From Bacillota bacterium (lineage in GTDB: Bacteria; Bacillota; UBA4882; UBA8346), in NCBI GenBank assembly GCA_023436305.1, contig JAEZJQ010000040.1, positions 1 to 45,654 of the forward strand: a stretch of 45,654 nucleotides of DNA, written 5' to 3'. Below are positions 8,038-15,042 of the stretch, piece after piece; position 1 is the first letter of the stretch, and every line of letters starts with the position of its first letter. The notes under the pieces were generated by a model. It searched no databases, had not been told where the DNA came from, and saw only the letters and a list, made by a program, of their open reading frames with translations. The position numbers were made by a program, and so were the translations under genes.

Positions 8038-8931
8038 CTATTTTTCCTGCCTTCTATCAATATCCCGGTGATAAGCTGCCACCCGGTATCCTTTCGTTCG
8101 TAAATAATCCCCCAGTTTATTGGCCACGGCCACCGAGCGGTGCCGCCCCCCCGTACACCCGATCCCGATTATCAAGTTCACTTTTCCTTCCTTGACATAA
8201 TGAGGACCCAAGAAATCGACAAAATCGTATAATTTCGCCAAAAAACGTAAAGTAATCGGCCATTTTAACACATAGTTCAGAACCTCAACCTGATTCCCGT
8301 TTAATTCACGCAACGAATCCACATAATGAGGGTTCGGCAGGAACCGGACATCGAAAATCAGATCGGCATCCAAAGGAATCCCGTTTTTAAAGCCGAATGA
8401 AACCACTGTGATCAGCATTTTTTCTTGTTCAGGCACTTCCGCGTAATATTGATTGATTAACTCATGATGATTTCGTACTGATATATCGCTGGTATCAATA
8501 ATGCGGGTCGCCTTTCCGCGAATCTCCTGCAAACGCTCGTTTTCGGCGCGAATACCTTCCAATATGCTGCCACCGTCCGATAACGGATGGCGCCGCCGGG
8601 TTTCCTTAAAACGTCTTACCAATACTTCCTCTTTGGCTTCCAGATAAAGAATTTCATAACTAAATCCGTTTTGTTCCAAAATCTCCAAGGCATCAAAAAT
8701 ATCATCAAAAAAACTGCCGCCCCGGATATCCACCACTAATGCTATCCTATTAATCCGGCCATCCGATTGTGCACATAATTCCGCAAATTTAGGGATGAGG
8801 ATGGGTGGAAGATTATCCACGCAAAAATAACCAAGATCCTCAAAACAATGCATCGTTTCGGATTTCCCCGCCCCGGATAATCCGGTAATTATTACAAATC
8901 GAATGTTAAATATCATCGGAAGCCCACTCAC
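8038..8931 (-). CDS. rapZ: RapZ/YvcJ nucleotide-binding protein
   Basis: A 297-residue protein of the RapZ family. The Walker A motif GLSGAGKS is at residues 17-24, followed by ALVVDIRGG, FKETRRRHPLS, SFGFKNGIPLDADLIFDVRFL and the C-terminal IGIGCTGGRHRSVAVAN. The N-terminal half is an ATPase/GTPase-like fold and the C-terminal half binds RNA or metabolites in characterised relatives. It is a glmS mRNA decay adaptor in E. coli and an NTPase in B. subtilis. It may start at GTG 8931 or at ATG 8916, and neither has a strong SD. A 186-base gap without obvious features separates it from glmR. Confidence 0.93.
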   Translation of the reverse strand: MSGLPMIFNIRFVIITGLSGAGKSETMHCFEDLGYFCVDNLPPILIPKFAELCAQSDGRINRIALVVDIRGGSFFDDIFDALEILEQNGFSYEILYLEAKEEVLVRRFKETRRRHPLSDGGSILEGIRAENERLQEIRGKATRIIDTSDISVRNHHELINQYYAEVPEQEKMLITVVSFGFKNGIPLDADLIFDVRFLPNPHYVDSLRELNGNQVEVLNYVLKWPITLRFLAKLYDFVDFLGPHYVKEGKVNLIIGIGCTGGRHRSVAVANKLGDYLRTKGYRVAAYHRDIDRRQEK

Positions 8932-9013
8932 TTTTTATGAATAATGTAATTAACGTATAATGTATCGGCGAATTGGTTGCAATACTCAATAATAAAAATG
9001 AAAATATATTTTG

Positions 9014-9757
9014 CTATTCTTCTCTAACGTTAATTAATTGATCCGGTTCCAACCCGGCGGCAAAAGCTGCCCTTACACCATTCTCCACCCGTCCGACCCT
9101 GTCGGGACGGTGAGCGTCACTACCAATCGCGAATTGAACTCCCTGACGGGCGGCCGCTCTGATAAAGGAGACCGATTTAACCCCGTGTTTGGCGTTAATT
9201 TCTAAAGCAGTATCGGTTTTGACGCACGCTCTGGCCAATTCCGGCGTATCAATACTGATATTCCACCCCGGATGAGTAATGATATCAATCTCATTGTTAT
9301 AAACTGCGGCAACAACGGCTTTGGTATTATCATTCCTGGCCCGCCGCCTGAGTTTAAGACTGACCAGCCCCAAGGCCCGCCCCGTGATAAATTTAACCCC
9401 ATCATGAATTCTTTTGGGGATAATTGTAGGATGAAATCCGGCCAACACCTGATCTAATTTCCGCTGCATCTCCCGGGGAACGTCTAATTCTCCTTCAAAG
9501 CTGATAATATTCGCTTCACAACCCGCCAGAACGGATAAACCGCTAATCTCCTTTTCAACGTTTCTCGCCTCGGCGATGATGCGCTCAAATACTTTCAGTT
9601 CATTCATGGCCCAATGTCCCCAGTTGGCCGGACCGTGATCAGCGATCCCTATTATCTCAAGTCCACGCCGTTTAGCCTCCCTGGCATTATCAAGGATTGT
9701 TCCGGCGCCGCGTGAATATTTCGTATGCGTATGATAATCGGCAAAAACCCGCCACAT
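9014..9757 (-). CDS. PHP-domain metal-dependent phosphoesterase
   Basis: A 247-residue PHP (polymerase and histidinol phosphatase) domain protein. The metal-ligand motifs are visible in order: DYHTHTKYSRG near the N-terminus, GIADHGPANWGH, the central GCEANIISFEG and DIITHPGWN, and the C-terminal AIGSDAHRPDRVG. The family hydrolyses phosphate esters with a trinuclear metal site, and YcdX-type members are the closest relatives by eye. PHP genes of this type sit next to rapZ in many Firmicutes, as here. The substrate cannot be told from sequence. Confidence 0.88.
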   Translation of the reverse strand: MWRVFADYHTHTKYSRGAGTILDNAREAKRRGLEIIGIADHGPANWGHWAMNELKVFERIIAEARNVEKEISGLSVLAGCEANIISFEGELDVPREMQRKLDQVLAGFHPTIIPKRIHDGVKFITGRALGLVSLKLRRRARNDNTKAVVAAVYNNEIDIITHPGWNISIDTPELARACVKTDTALEINAKHGVKSVSFIRAAARQGVQFAIGSDAHRPDRVGRVENGVRAAFAAGLEPDQLINVREE

Positions 9758-9780
9758 AATTAATTCTCCTTATAATTAAG

Positions 9781-10086
9781 TTACTCATTCAATTCTTGCC
9801 GAATCTCTTTAAATTCGGCCACGCTGATTTCACCCTTCACCAATCGCTCCCTCGCGATTTGCAAAAGATTAAGATCACCACCGCCCGTTGTTCTTCGCTG
9901 CACCCGCCTTTTCAAGCGATATCTGGCAATCATTATTAAACCCGCCCCCAAAGCCAAATAGACCAGCCAACTTTTCGCCGCCCACGGCGCGCAAACCACG
10001 AATTGCCAAATTTTGATAATCAATGACGGTAAAAAGAAAAAGACCACCATCAAACTACCCACCCGGGAGATTATTTTCAGACTCAT
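9781..10086 (-). CDS. Small membrane protein with C-terminal SHOCT-like domain
   Basis: A 101-residue protein with two transmembrane segments (about residues 8-30 and 38-55), a basic RYRLKRRVQRR stretch and a C-terminal short helical domain. The last part, IARERLVKGEISVAEFKEIRQ, fits the SHOCT consensus (a short C-terminal oligomerisation domain). Its function is unknown. It is the first gene of a probable operon with the PHP protein, 23 bases downstream. Confidence 0.75.
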   Translation of the reverse strand: MSLKIISRVGSLMVVFFFLPSLIIKIWQFVVCAPWAAKSWLVYLALGAGLIMIARYRLKRRVQRRTTGGGDLNLLQIARERLVKGEISVAEFKEIRQELNE

Positions 10087-10441
10087 TCTGTTCCCACCCC
10101 ACTCATTTAGTTTTATTCTTATTTTACCCTACTTTATTTTTCTCTACTCAGGTTTGAAAATAGAGCCGAGTGCGGCGTAACGGCATATATATAAGTTGGG
10201 GTAAATAATTGAAACTAAAAAATTTCTCACCTTTCACTTTAAAGCATAATAATTATCAAAAAGATTATGTTTCTTTCATTTGATGAAAAGCATTTCGAAT
10301 TCACATCTTTGGCAGGAATTTTTTTTAAGGTATTGAAATTATATTTACAGTAAATGTAATTCATTCGGATTTACGAAGCATTCTGAAATTTATCACGAAC
10401 ACTATGCTTTTTGTCAAATGATTAAAAGCGATTTTATCCGG

Positions 10442-10447
10442 TATAAT
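10442..10447 (+). promoter_or_regulatory. Possible -10 box for the porin gene
   Basis: TATAAT lies about 255 bases before the porin start, in an otherwise gene-free stretch of about 600 bases (10087-10702). No convincing -35 is at standard distance (TTGTCA lies 25 bases upstream). If used, it gives a long leader containing a GCCC-GAAA-GGGT hairpin, a stand-alone SD and a strong stem-loop. Confidence 0.35.
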
Positions 10448-10579
10448 CAAAAGGATCTTTCGTGTTTTTATTGAATTATATAACTGCTTTGGTATGTGCA
10501 GGGATATATGTTTCCCAAATTCGCTGTTCAGCCCGAAAGGGTTTATAGCCATATAACCTTTAAACGGAACCGACAGGGG

Positions 10580-10589
10580 AAGGAGGTGA
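10580..10589 (+). promoter_or_regulatory. Stand-alone Shine-Dalgarno sequence in porin leader
   Basis: AAGGAGGTGA matches the 16S rRNA anti-SD over ten bases but lies about 115 bases upstream of the true start. No start codon occurs 4-12 bases after it. It resembles the STAB-SD elements known to stabilise mRNAs by binding 30S subunits. Confidence 0.5.
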
Positions 10590-10616
10590 AACCTTACTTT
10601 TATTTAATTAAGTGAC

Positions 10617-10663
10617 TTAAGATCACGGCAGACGAAACTAGACCAGTCCGCCACCGATCTTAA
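10617..10663 (+). other. Strong stem-loop in porin 5' leader
   Basis: TTAAGATC (10617-10624) pairs with GATCTTAA (10656-10663), and inside it GGCAGAC pairs with GTCCGCC (10627-10633 and 10646-10652). There is no U-tract after it, so it is not a terminator. It is probably an mRNA-stabilising or regulatory structure between the stand-alone SD and the real ribosome-binding site. Confidence 0.6.
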
Positions 10664-10702
10664 TATGGCTCATTTTCTTAAAATTAAAAGGAGGATTTAA
10701 AC

Positions 10703-11680
10703 TTGAAAAAGTTATTTGTTATTTTATTAGCTGTTGCAATGACCTTATCTTTAGCCGTTGTGGCTTCCGCTGCTACCTTTTCTCCGTATGTAGGCGGCGA
10801 GTTCCAATTGACCTATTTAAGCAATGGTGATACCGCTCCGTTTACTCTTGTCGATGGTACCCTTAGCATGATGAAAGCTTACGTTCAAGGCCGTGTTGAC
10901 GATGAAGCTACCAATACCTGGGCTCAAATCGGCGCCAAAATGACCTGCTGGGGCGTTGGCGGTTGGGATATTCTTTATTCCGCCGGTATCAAAAAAGTTG
11001 GCGGCGTTCTTGATATCCAATTCAGCACCGATGACTATGAGACCACCTTACGCGGTCAAACTCCGTTGTATCAAGGCGGTGTAGCTAAATTCGGTGGCGA
11101 CCCGTACTTCACCAACCGTTTACAAAATTCTTTTGGATTCGATGTTAATACTGATAACGTAACCGTGAACATCGGTACGACTGCTGGTATTACTAATGCG
11201 AGTGGTATTGTAAACGAGCTGGGCAAACAGATCGTCGCCGCTGGTACTTTCAAATTCGACGCTGGTAAAGCTTATGTTGGATATGCGAAACTTTCTGATA
11301 CCGAATCCAACATGATCGTCGGCGCTGAAATGAAGCTCGGTTTCGGAACCGTCAAAGCTGACTATTATATGGTCGACGACGGTTCTTCCTCCAGCACTTT
11401 CCAAGCTGGTGTTAGCTTGGATGAAGCCAAATTGGCTGCTACCTTAATGTATGATATGAAACAATGGAACCCGTCTGCCGATAGCACCATCGGTGTAGGC
11501 GTGGAATACAGTGGCGTTGACAAGCTCACCCTTGGCGTGAAATACTTCAACCTTACCGATGCTTCCTACGAAGTATACGGCGTTTACAAGTATGGTGTCT
11601 TCGACATCAGACCCGGTTATGCCAAAGTCGGCAATGCTGACGGATTCTTCTATCTGGCTCTGCACGCTGGTATGTGGTGA
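10703..11680 (+). CDS. Porin-like outer-membrane beta-barrel protein
   Basis: A 325-residue exported protein with a classical signal peptide (MKKLFVILLAVAMTLSLAVV...ASA, cut near residue 23). The mature part is made of alternating hydrophobic and polar beta-strand stretches separated by Gly/Asp/Asn-rich loops. It ends in an aromatic residue (LALHAGMW), as outer-membrane barrels often do. I infer a porin or related barrel, and the exact family is not recognised. The start is TTG, eight bases after AGGAGG. Codon choice is strongly biased to GCT, GGT and GTT, unlike the neighbours, and together with the structured leader and clean terminator this suggests very high expression. Confidence 0.75.
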   Translation: MKKLFVILLAVAMTLSLAVVASAATFSPYVGGEFQLTYLSNGDTAPFTLVDGTLSMMKAYVQGRVDDEATNTWAQIGAKMTCWGVGGWDILYSAGIKKVGGVLDIQFSTDDYETTLRGQTPLYQGGVAKFGGDPYFTNRLQNSFGFDVNTDNVTVNIGTTAGITNASGIVNELGKQIVAAGTFKFDAGKAYVGYAKLSDTESNMIVGAEMKLGFGTVKADYYMVDDGSSSSTFQAGVSLDEAKLAATLMYDMKQWNPSADSTIGVGVEYSGVDKLTLGVKYFNLTDASYEVYGVYKYGVFDIRPGYAKVGNADGFFYLALHAGMW

Positions 11681-11702
11681 GATTGATTTACTAAAAACCC
11701 TT

Positions 11703-11734
11703 AGGGACTGCCGTGAGGCAGTCCCTATTTTATT
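11703..11734 (+). terminator. Intrinsic terminator of porin gene
   Basis: AGGGACTGCC (11703-11712) and GGCAGTCCCT (11717-11726) form a perfect 10-bp stem with a GTGA loop, followed by ATTTTATT. Confidence 0.93.
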
Positions 11735-11841
11735 AATTGTTACTAAAATATACCTCCCACCCCCGGCAGGAAATAACACCCCGGTCAAGAAATTAGTATT
11801 ATTATTGTAGCATAACTCTATTTCAAAAATATATCCCCTGA

Positions 11842-11868
11842 AGTTTGCTATAAAAAGCAAACTTTTTA
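11842..11868 (+). terminator. Terminator-like hairpin upstream of DUF1670 gene
   Basis: AGTTTGCT (11842-11849) pairs with AGCAAACT (11856-11863), followed by TTTTT. It lies 35 bases before the next start codon, well past the porin terminator, so it may act as a leader attenuator or mark the end of a short transcript. Confidence 0.55.
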
Positions 11869-11901
11869 GGATAAATTAAATTATGTACAACACGGAGTTC
11901 A

Positions 11902-12546
11902 ATGGTGATAAAAGAAAACAGCCTGGGACCGGACCAGCAAAACGGTAGTTTAAGTTATTGGGCGGTCAGTGATAACGAACCTTCAGGACGGCCTTTACCC
12001 GAGTGTACTAAGATCAAGATTAACTTGACCTTAATCGCCCCTGATGACGGCGTCATCTGCCGGAAACAAGGACTGGCTGCGCTCCGGCAACACCGAATCA
12101 AACGGCTGACCCATGAGGCTTCCGCCGCCGGGGCCGTACTGACTTACGAAGATTTGGCCGATATTCTCACCAGCAGCATTAGCACCATTTTCCGGGACAT
12201 TAACGAACTCCGGGGGCAGGGTGAATTCATCCCCACCCGGGGGCAAGTGAAGGATATCGGACGGAATATCAATAACAAGTTGCAGATGGCGCGACTTTTC
12301 TGTGGACAAGTGGCTTCCGAGGAGATCGCCCTACGTTTTCACCGGACGGTGGCGGAAGTGGAAAAACAAATTGAACGGTTTCAACAGGCCGTCACCCTTT
12401 CCAACCGCCGGATGCCTCTGGCGAATATCGCCAAAATCACCGGTTTATCGCCGAGTTTGGTAAAGGAGTACATCCTGCTCGCCGAACAATATAAATTATT
12501 GGAAAAAACCGGAGAGGAACCGAATTTATCCCAAACAGGGGAATGA
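11902..12546 (+). CDS. DUF1670 family protein, putative DNA-binding regulator
   Basis: A 214-residue protein matching the DUF1670 family by several blocks: LTLIAPDDGVICRKQGLAAL, HRIKRLTHEASAAGAVLTYE, DLADILTSSISTIFRDINEL, FIPTRGQVKDIGR and IAKITGLSPSLVKEYILL. The ADILTSSISTIFRDINELR segment looks like a helix-turn-helix. A second HTH-like segment is near residues 175-195. DNA binding is inferred from these, and the family role is not established. CGGAG sits four bases before the ATG. The first 35 residues are variable. The gene stands alone between the porin and the convergent chemotaxis operon. Confidence 0.75.
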   Translation: MVIKENSLGPDQQNGSLSYWAVSDNEPSGRPLPECTKIKINLTLIAPDDGVICRKQGLAALRQHRIKRLTHEASAAGAVLTYEDLADILTSSISTIFRDINELRGQGEFIPTRGQVKDIGRNINNKLQMARLFCGQVASEEIALRFHRTVAEVEKQIERFQQAVTLSNRRMPLANIAKITGLSPSLVKEYILLAEQYKLLEKTGEEPNLSQTGE

Positions 12547-12580
12547 TGAGTCGATTAAAAAACCGTTTTAGGACACCTTC

Positions 12581-12934
12581 TTAAGAAACTGCCCTGATAA
12601 TATCGATTACTTTATCGTTATCATACGGTTTCACGATAAAATGCTTGGCGCCGGATTGAATGGCTTCCAAAATCACCGATTTTTCTCCCAAAGCGCTACA
12701 GACGATGATATTGGCATCAGGATCATTGGCGATGATTCTTTTGATGGCGGTAATACCGTTCATTCCCGGCATGGTTATATCCATGGTGACCAGATGGGGT
12801 TTCACGCCTTCATAAAGCTTAATCGCTTCCTCGCCGTTGGCCGCTTCCCAAATCTCGTTATAACCATTGGCCTCCAGTAATTTCCGCAACATTGCCCTCG
12901 CCAAAGACATATCATCAACGATTAGCGCTTTCAT
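12581..12934 (-). CDS. cheY: CheY-type single-domain response regulator
   Basis: A 117-residue receiver domain with no output domain. The acidic pair is in LIVDDMS, the phosphorylated Asp is in HLVTMDITMPGMNG, the conserved Ser/Thr is in IIVCSALGEK and the Lys is in FIVKPYDND. CheY carries the chemotaxis signal from CheA to the flagellar switch. It is the last gene of the minus-strand che operon, downstream of a decayed cheB. The TMDITMPGMNG form and lack of an effector domain favour CheY over a generic regulator. Confidence 0.9.
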   Translation of the reverse strand: MKALIVDDMSLARAMLRKLLEANGYNEIWEAANGEEAIKLYEGVKPHLVTMDITMPGMNGITAIKRIIANDPDANIIVCSALGEKSVILEAIQSGAKHFIVKPYDNDKVIDIIRAVS

Positions 12935-12979
12935 GTTTACCTCCGTTCGCTACCAAAATGACTTTAAACTTTCAAACTT

Positions 12980-13349
12980 TTAACTAACGATAATTTCTTC
13001 ATCCAGCTTTTTCATTCCTTCTTTAAACCCGAAGGGCGGTTGGGTAACAAAATCTACCACATTCGATAGAAACGCTTTCGTGAGCGCTTCGGTATTTTGG
13101 GTGGGGGAATTGCAAAACAACCGGTTTCAAACTCCCCTGCTTGAGATCGTTTATAATGGCTTGACCGTCTTTCATTGCCATATCCTAGGTAATCACATCA
13201 TAATCCCGGGTTTTAATGAATCCGGGCTTTCACCGGATCTCCAGTAGCGGCCTCAACTTCAAGTTCACCGAAATTATTAAAAATTGCCGTTAATATTGCC
13301 GGATAAATGCGGATTCATCAAATATCAATACACGGTATTTCGAGTTCAT
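12980..13349 (-). pseudogene. cheB: Decayed cheB (receiver domain remnant)
   Basis: No intact frame exists. Reading the minus strand with two or more frameshifts and in-frame stops gives an ATG at 13349, MNSKYRVLIFDESAFIRQ, then LEVEAATGDPVKARI, then KTRDYDVIT-stop-DMAMKDGQAI, then TEALTKAFLSNVVDFVTQPP. These blocks match the CheB receiver order, namely the acidic N-terminus, GDP-KA, DVITLD-MP-DG, and AVDFV-KP. The methylesterase domain is missing altogether, because cheY begins soon after. It occupies the expected cheB position between cheR and cheY. The remaining gap 12935-12979 holds only the cheY ribosome-binding region. Confidence 0.8.
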
Positions 13350-13426
13350 AGCGCACCTTTTTATAATTTCAGTGTAAAGATAAAGGTTAAGGTTGAAACG
13401 ACAGTCAGGGGCAACCGCAAACTTCA

Positions 13427-14281
13427 TTACCTTTCAAATCTTTGATCTTTGCTTTCAACTTTCCGGTAAATACAGCCTTTTCTTGACTCCCAGCGGGAAT
13501 CGGCGTACGTATTGATGGCTTCCGAATGTCCCATAAACAGATATCCGCCATCGGCCAGGCAGGAATAAAATCCGTCAATGATTCTGGCCCGGGAATCACC
13601 GGACAGATAGATAAAAACATTCCGGCAAAAAATGATATCAAATTGGATATGGCAAGGTATCCGAAACTCTTCATTCAAATTAATTCTCCGGAAAACCACC
13701 TTGCGGCGTAATTCGGGTTTAATTTGAAGCTCCATGGGCCGTCCCGGAATCTTTTGAAAGTACTTTTCGGTGATGTTTCCCTTCATATTTTGAAGTTTAT
13801 CAACCGGGTAAATCCCGGCCATTCCTTCCCGCAATTTTTGAATGCTGATGTCCGAGGCCAGCACTCTATATTCCCAACCGGGATTTAAAGCTTCGGCAAG
13901 CACAATCGCTAAAGTGTAAGCCTCCTCGCCCGATGAACAACCCGCCGACCAGCAAGCAATTTTCCGTTCTCTCGGATGCCGTTCCATCAAAACCGGCAGT
14001 AAATTCCGCTGCAAAAATTCAAATTGATCCGCTTCCCGGAAGAAATGGGTTACATTGGTGGTTAACAAATCATAAAACCGGTTGACCTCGGCCGGATCTT
14101 TGTTAAGTATTCTTAGATATTCAGCGTAATTATCAATACTTAATTCATCAAGCCGTTTATTCAACCGGGTGCAGATTAAATATTTCTTATGGGCGCCGTA
14201 ATAAAAACCCAAATCCCGGTTTAATAACCGGCAGATTTGGTCAATGATCCGATCATCAACGTCCCGGCCATAATCGTTCAT
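13427..14281 (-). CDS. cheR: CheR, chemoreceptor glutamate methyltransferase
   Basis: A 284-residue CheR. The N-terminal helical domain includes LGFYYGAHKKYLICTRLNKRL, and the methyltransferase domain has TTNVTHFFRE, the SAM-binding ACWSAGCSSGEEAYTLAI motif, VLASDIS, FRRINLNEEF and IIFCRNVFIYL, FMGHSEAI. It transfers methyl groups from SAM to receptor glutamates during adaptation. The ATG overlaps the stop of a 24-codon open frame (ATGA). Its usual partner CheB, which removes the methyl groups, is decayed next door, so demethylation would have to come from CheD/CheC activity or another CheB elsewhere in the genome. Confidence 0.94.
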   Translation of the reverse strand: MNDYGRDVDDRIIDQICRLLNRDLGFYYGAHKKYLICTRLNKRLDELSIDNYAEYLRILNKDPAEVNRFYDLLTTNVTHFFREADQFEFLQRNLLPVLMERHPRERKIACWSAGCSSGEEAYTLAIVLAEALNPGWEYRVLASDISIQKLREGMAGIYPVDKLQNMKGNITEKYFQKIPGRPMELQIKPELRRKVVFRRINLNEEFRIPCHIQFDIIFCRNVFIYLSGDSRARIIDGFYSCLADGGYLFMGHSEAINTYADSRWESRKGCIYRKVESKDQRFER

Positions 14282-14352
14282 TCATCATCCCCGGTTTCAA
14301 AATAGCCCTTCACCGCACTTTTGGCAAATTCATCGCGGAATTCACCCGGCAT
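14278..14352 (-). CDS. 24-codon open frame coupled to cheR
   Basis: MPGEFRDEFAKSAVKGYF followed by ETGDDE and a TGA that overlaps the cheR ATG. It may be a translational-coupling leader or the remnant of a longer deleted gene, since the sequence is protein-like. The rest of the cheW-cheR gap (14353-14471) shows no gene. No clear SD is seen before it, so expression is uncertain. Confidence 0.3.
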   Translation of the reverse strand: MPGEFRDEFAKSAVKGYFETGDDE

Positions 14353-14471
14353 GATATAGGCTCAAATTTTACACATTCACTATTTAGAAGTGACATGTTC
14401 TAATACAATATATAATAGTTTTGAGTTATTTAAACATGTTACGTGCACAGACTCCTAGCGTTACGGTGGTT

Positions 14472-14990
14472 TTAAGTCCCGGAATCCCCGGACGGCTGCA
14501 ACGATGCTTCAATTTTATCAAAATCAACCACTTTATCCAAGTCCAGCATTAATACCAATCGCTCTTCCAATTTTACCATGGCTTTAAGATATTTGGTCTT
14601 TTCCTTGGAACTGAACTCCGAAGGCTGAATATTGGCCTCCGGGATGGTGATGATATCCGAAACACTGTCCACTATCATTCCAAATGTCTTTTCATTCGAT
14701 TTCACAATGATAATGACCGTATATTCATCATGTTTCAGTGATTCCAAACCGAAAATCTGCCGCAGATTCAATACCGGAATTATATTACCGCGAAAATTAA
14801 TGACGCCTTCCACAGATTCCGGAGCTTTGGGTACTTTAACCGGCTTTACAAAACGGATAATCTCCTGGACTTTCAAAACTTCAATGGCGAATTCCTCAGG
14901 CCCCAGATTAAAAATCATCTGTTGCTCTTCATTCCCCGCCCCAATAAATTGTAAATTCAATATATCCATGGTTTTATCATGAAATGCCAC
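14472..14990 (-). CDS. cheW: CheW coupling protein
   Basis: About 172 residues of CheW fold. QQMIFNLGPEEFAIEVLKVQ leads into EIIRFVKPVKVPKAPESVEG, VINFRGNIIPVLNLRQIFGL, IIVKSNEKTFGMIVDSVSDI and LEERLVLMLDLDKVVD. It bridges chemoreceptors and CheA. An upstream in-frame ATG at 15077 would overlap cheA by 35 bases. I prefer GTG at 14990 because GGGAGGGG stands five to six bases before it. The extra N-terminal residues in the longer reading (basic and proline-poor) have no CheW counterpart. Confidence 0.9.
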   Translation of the reverse strand: MAFHDKTMDILNLQFIGAGNEEQQMIFNLGPEEFAIEVLKVQEIIRFVKPVKVPKAPESVEGVINFRGNIIPVLNLRQIFGLESLKHDEYTVIIIVKSNEKTFGMIVDSVSDIITIPEANIQPSEFSSKEKTKYLKAMVKLEERLVLMLDLDKVVDFDKIEASLQPSGDSGT

Positions 14991-15042
14991 CGGGTTCCCC
15001 TCCCTGTATCTTTTCAATCGAAAGTCCGGTTTTAAACTATTC

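Noticed and set aside
10361..10552. 63-codon minus-strand open frame in the porin upstream region
   Set aside because: AT-rich, no SD, overlaps the probable porin leader, no family resemblance.
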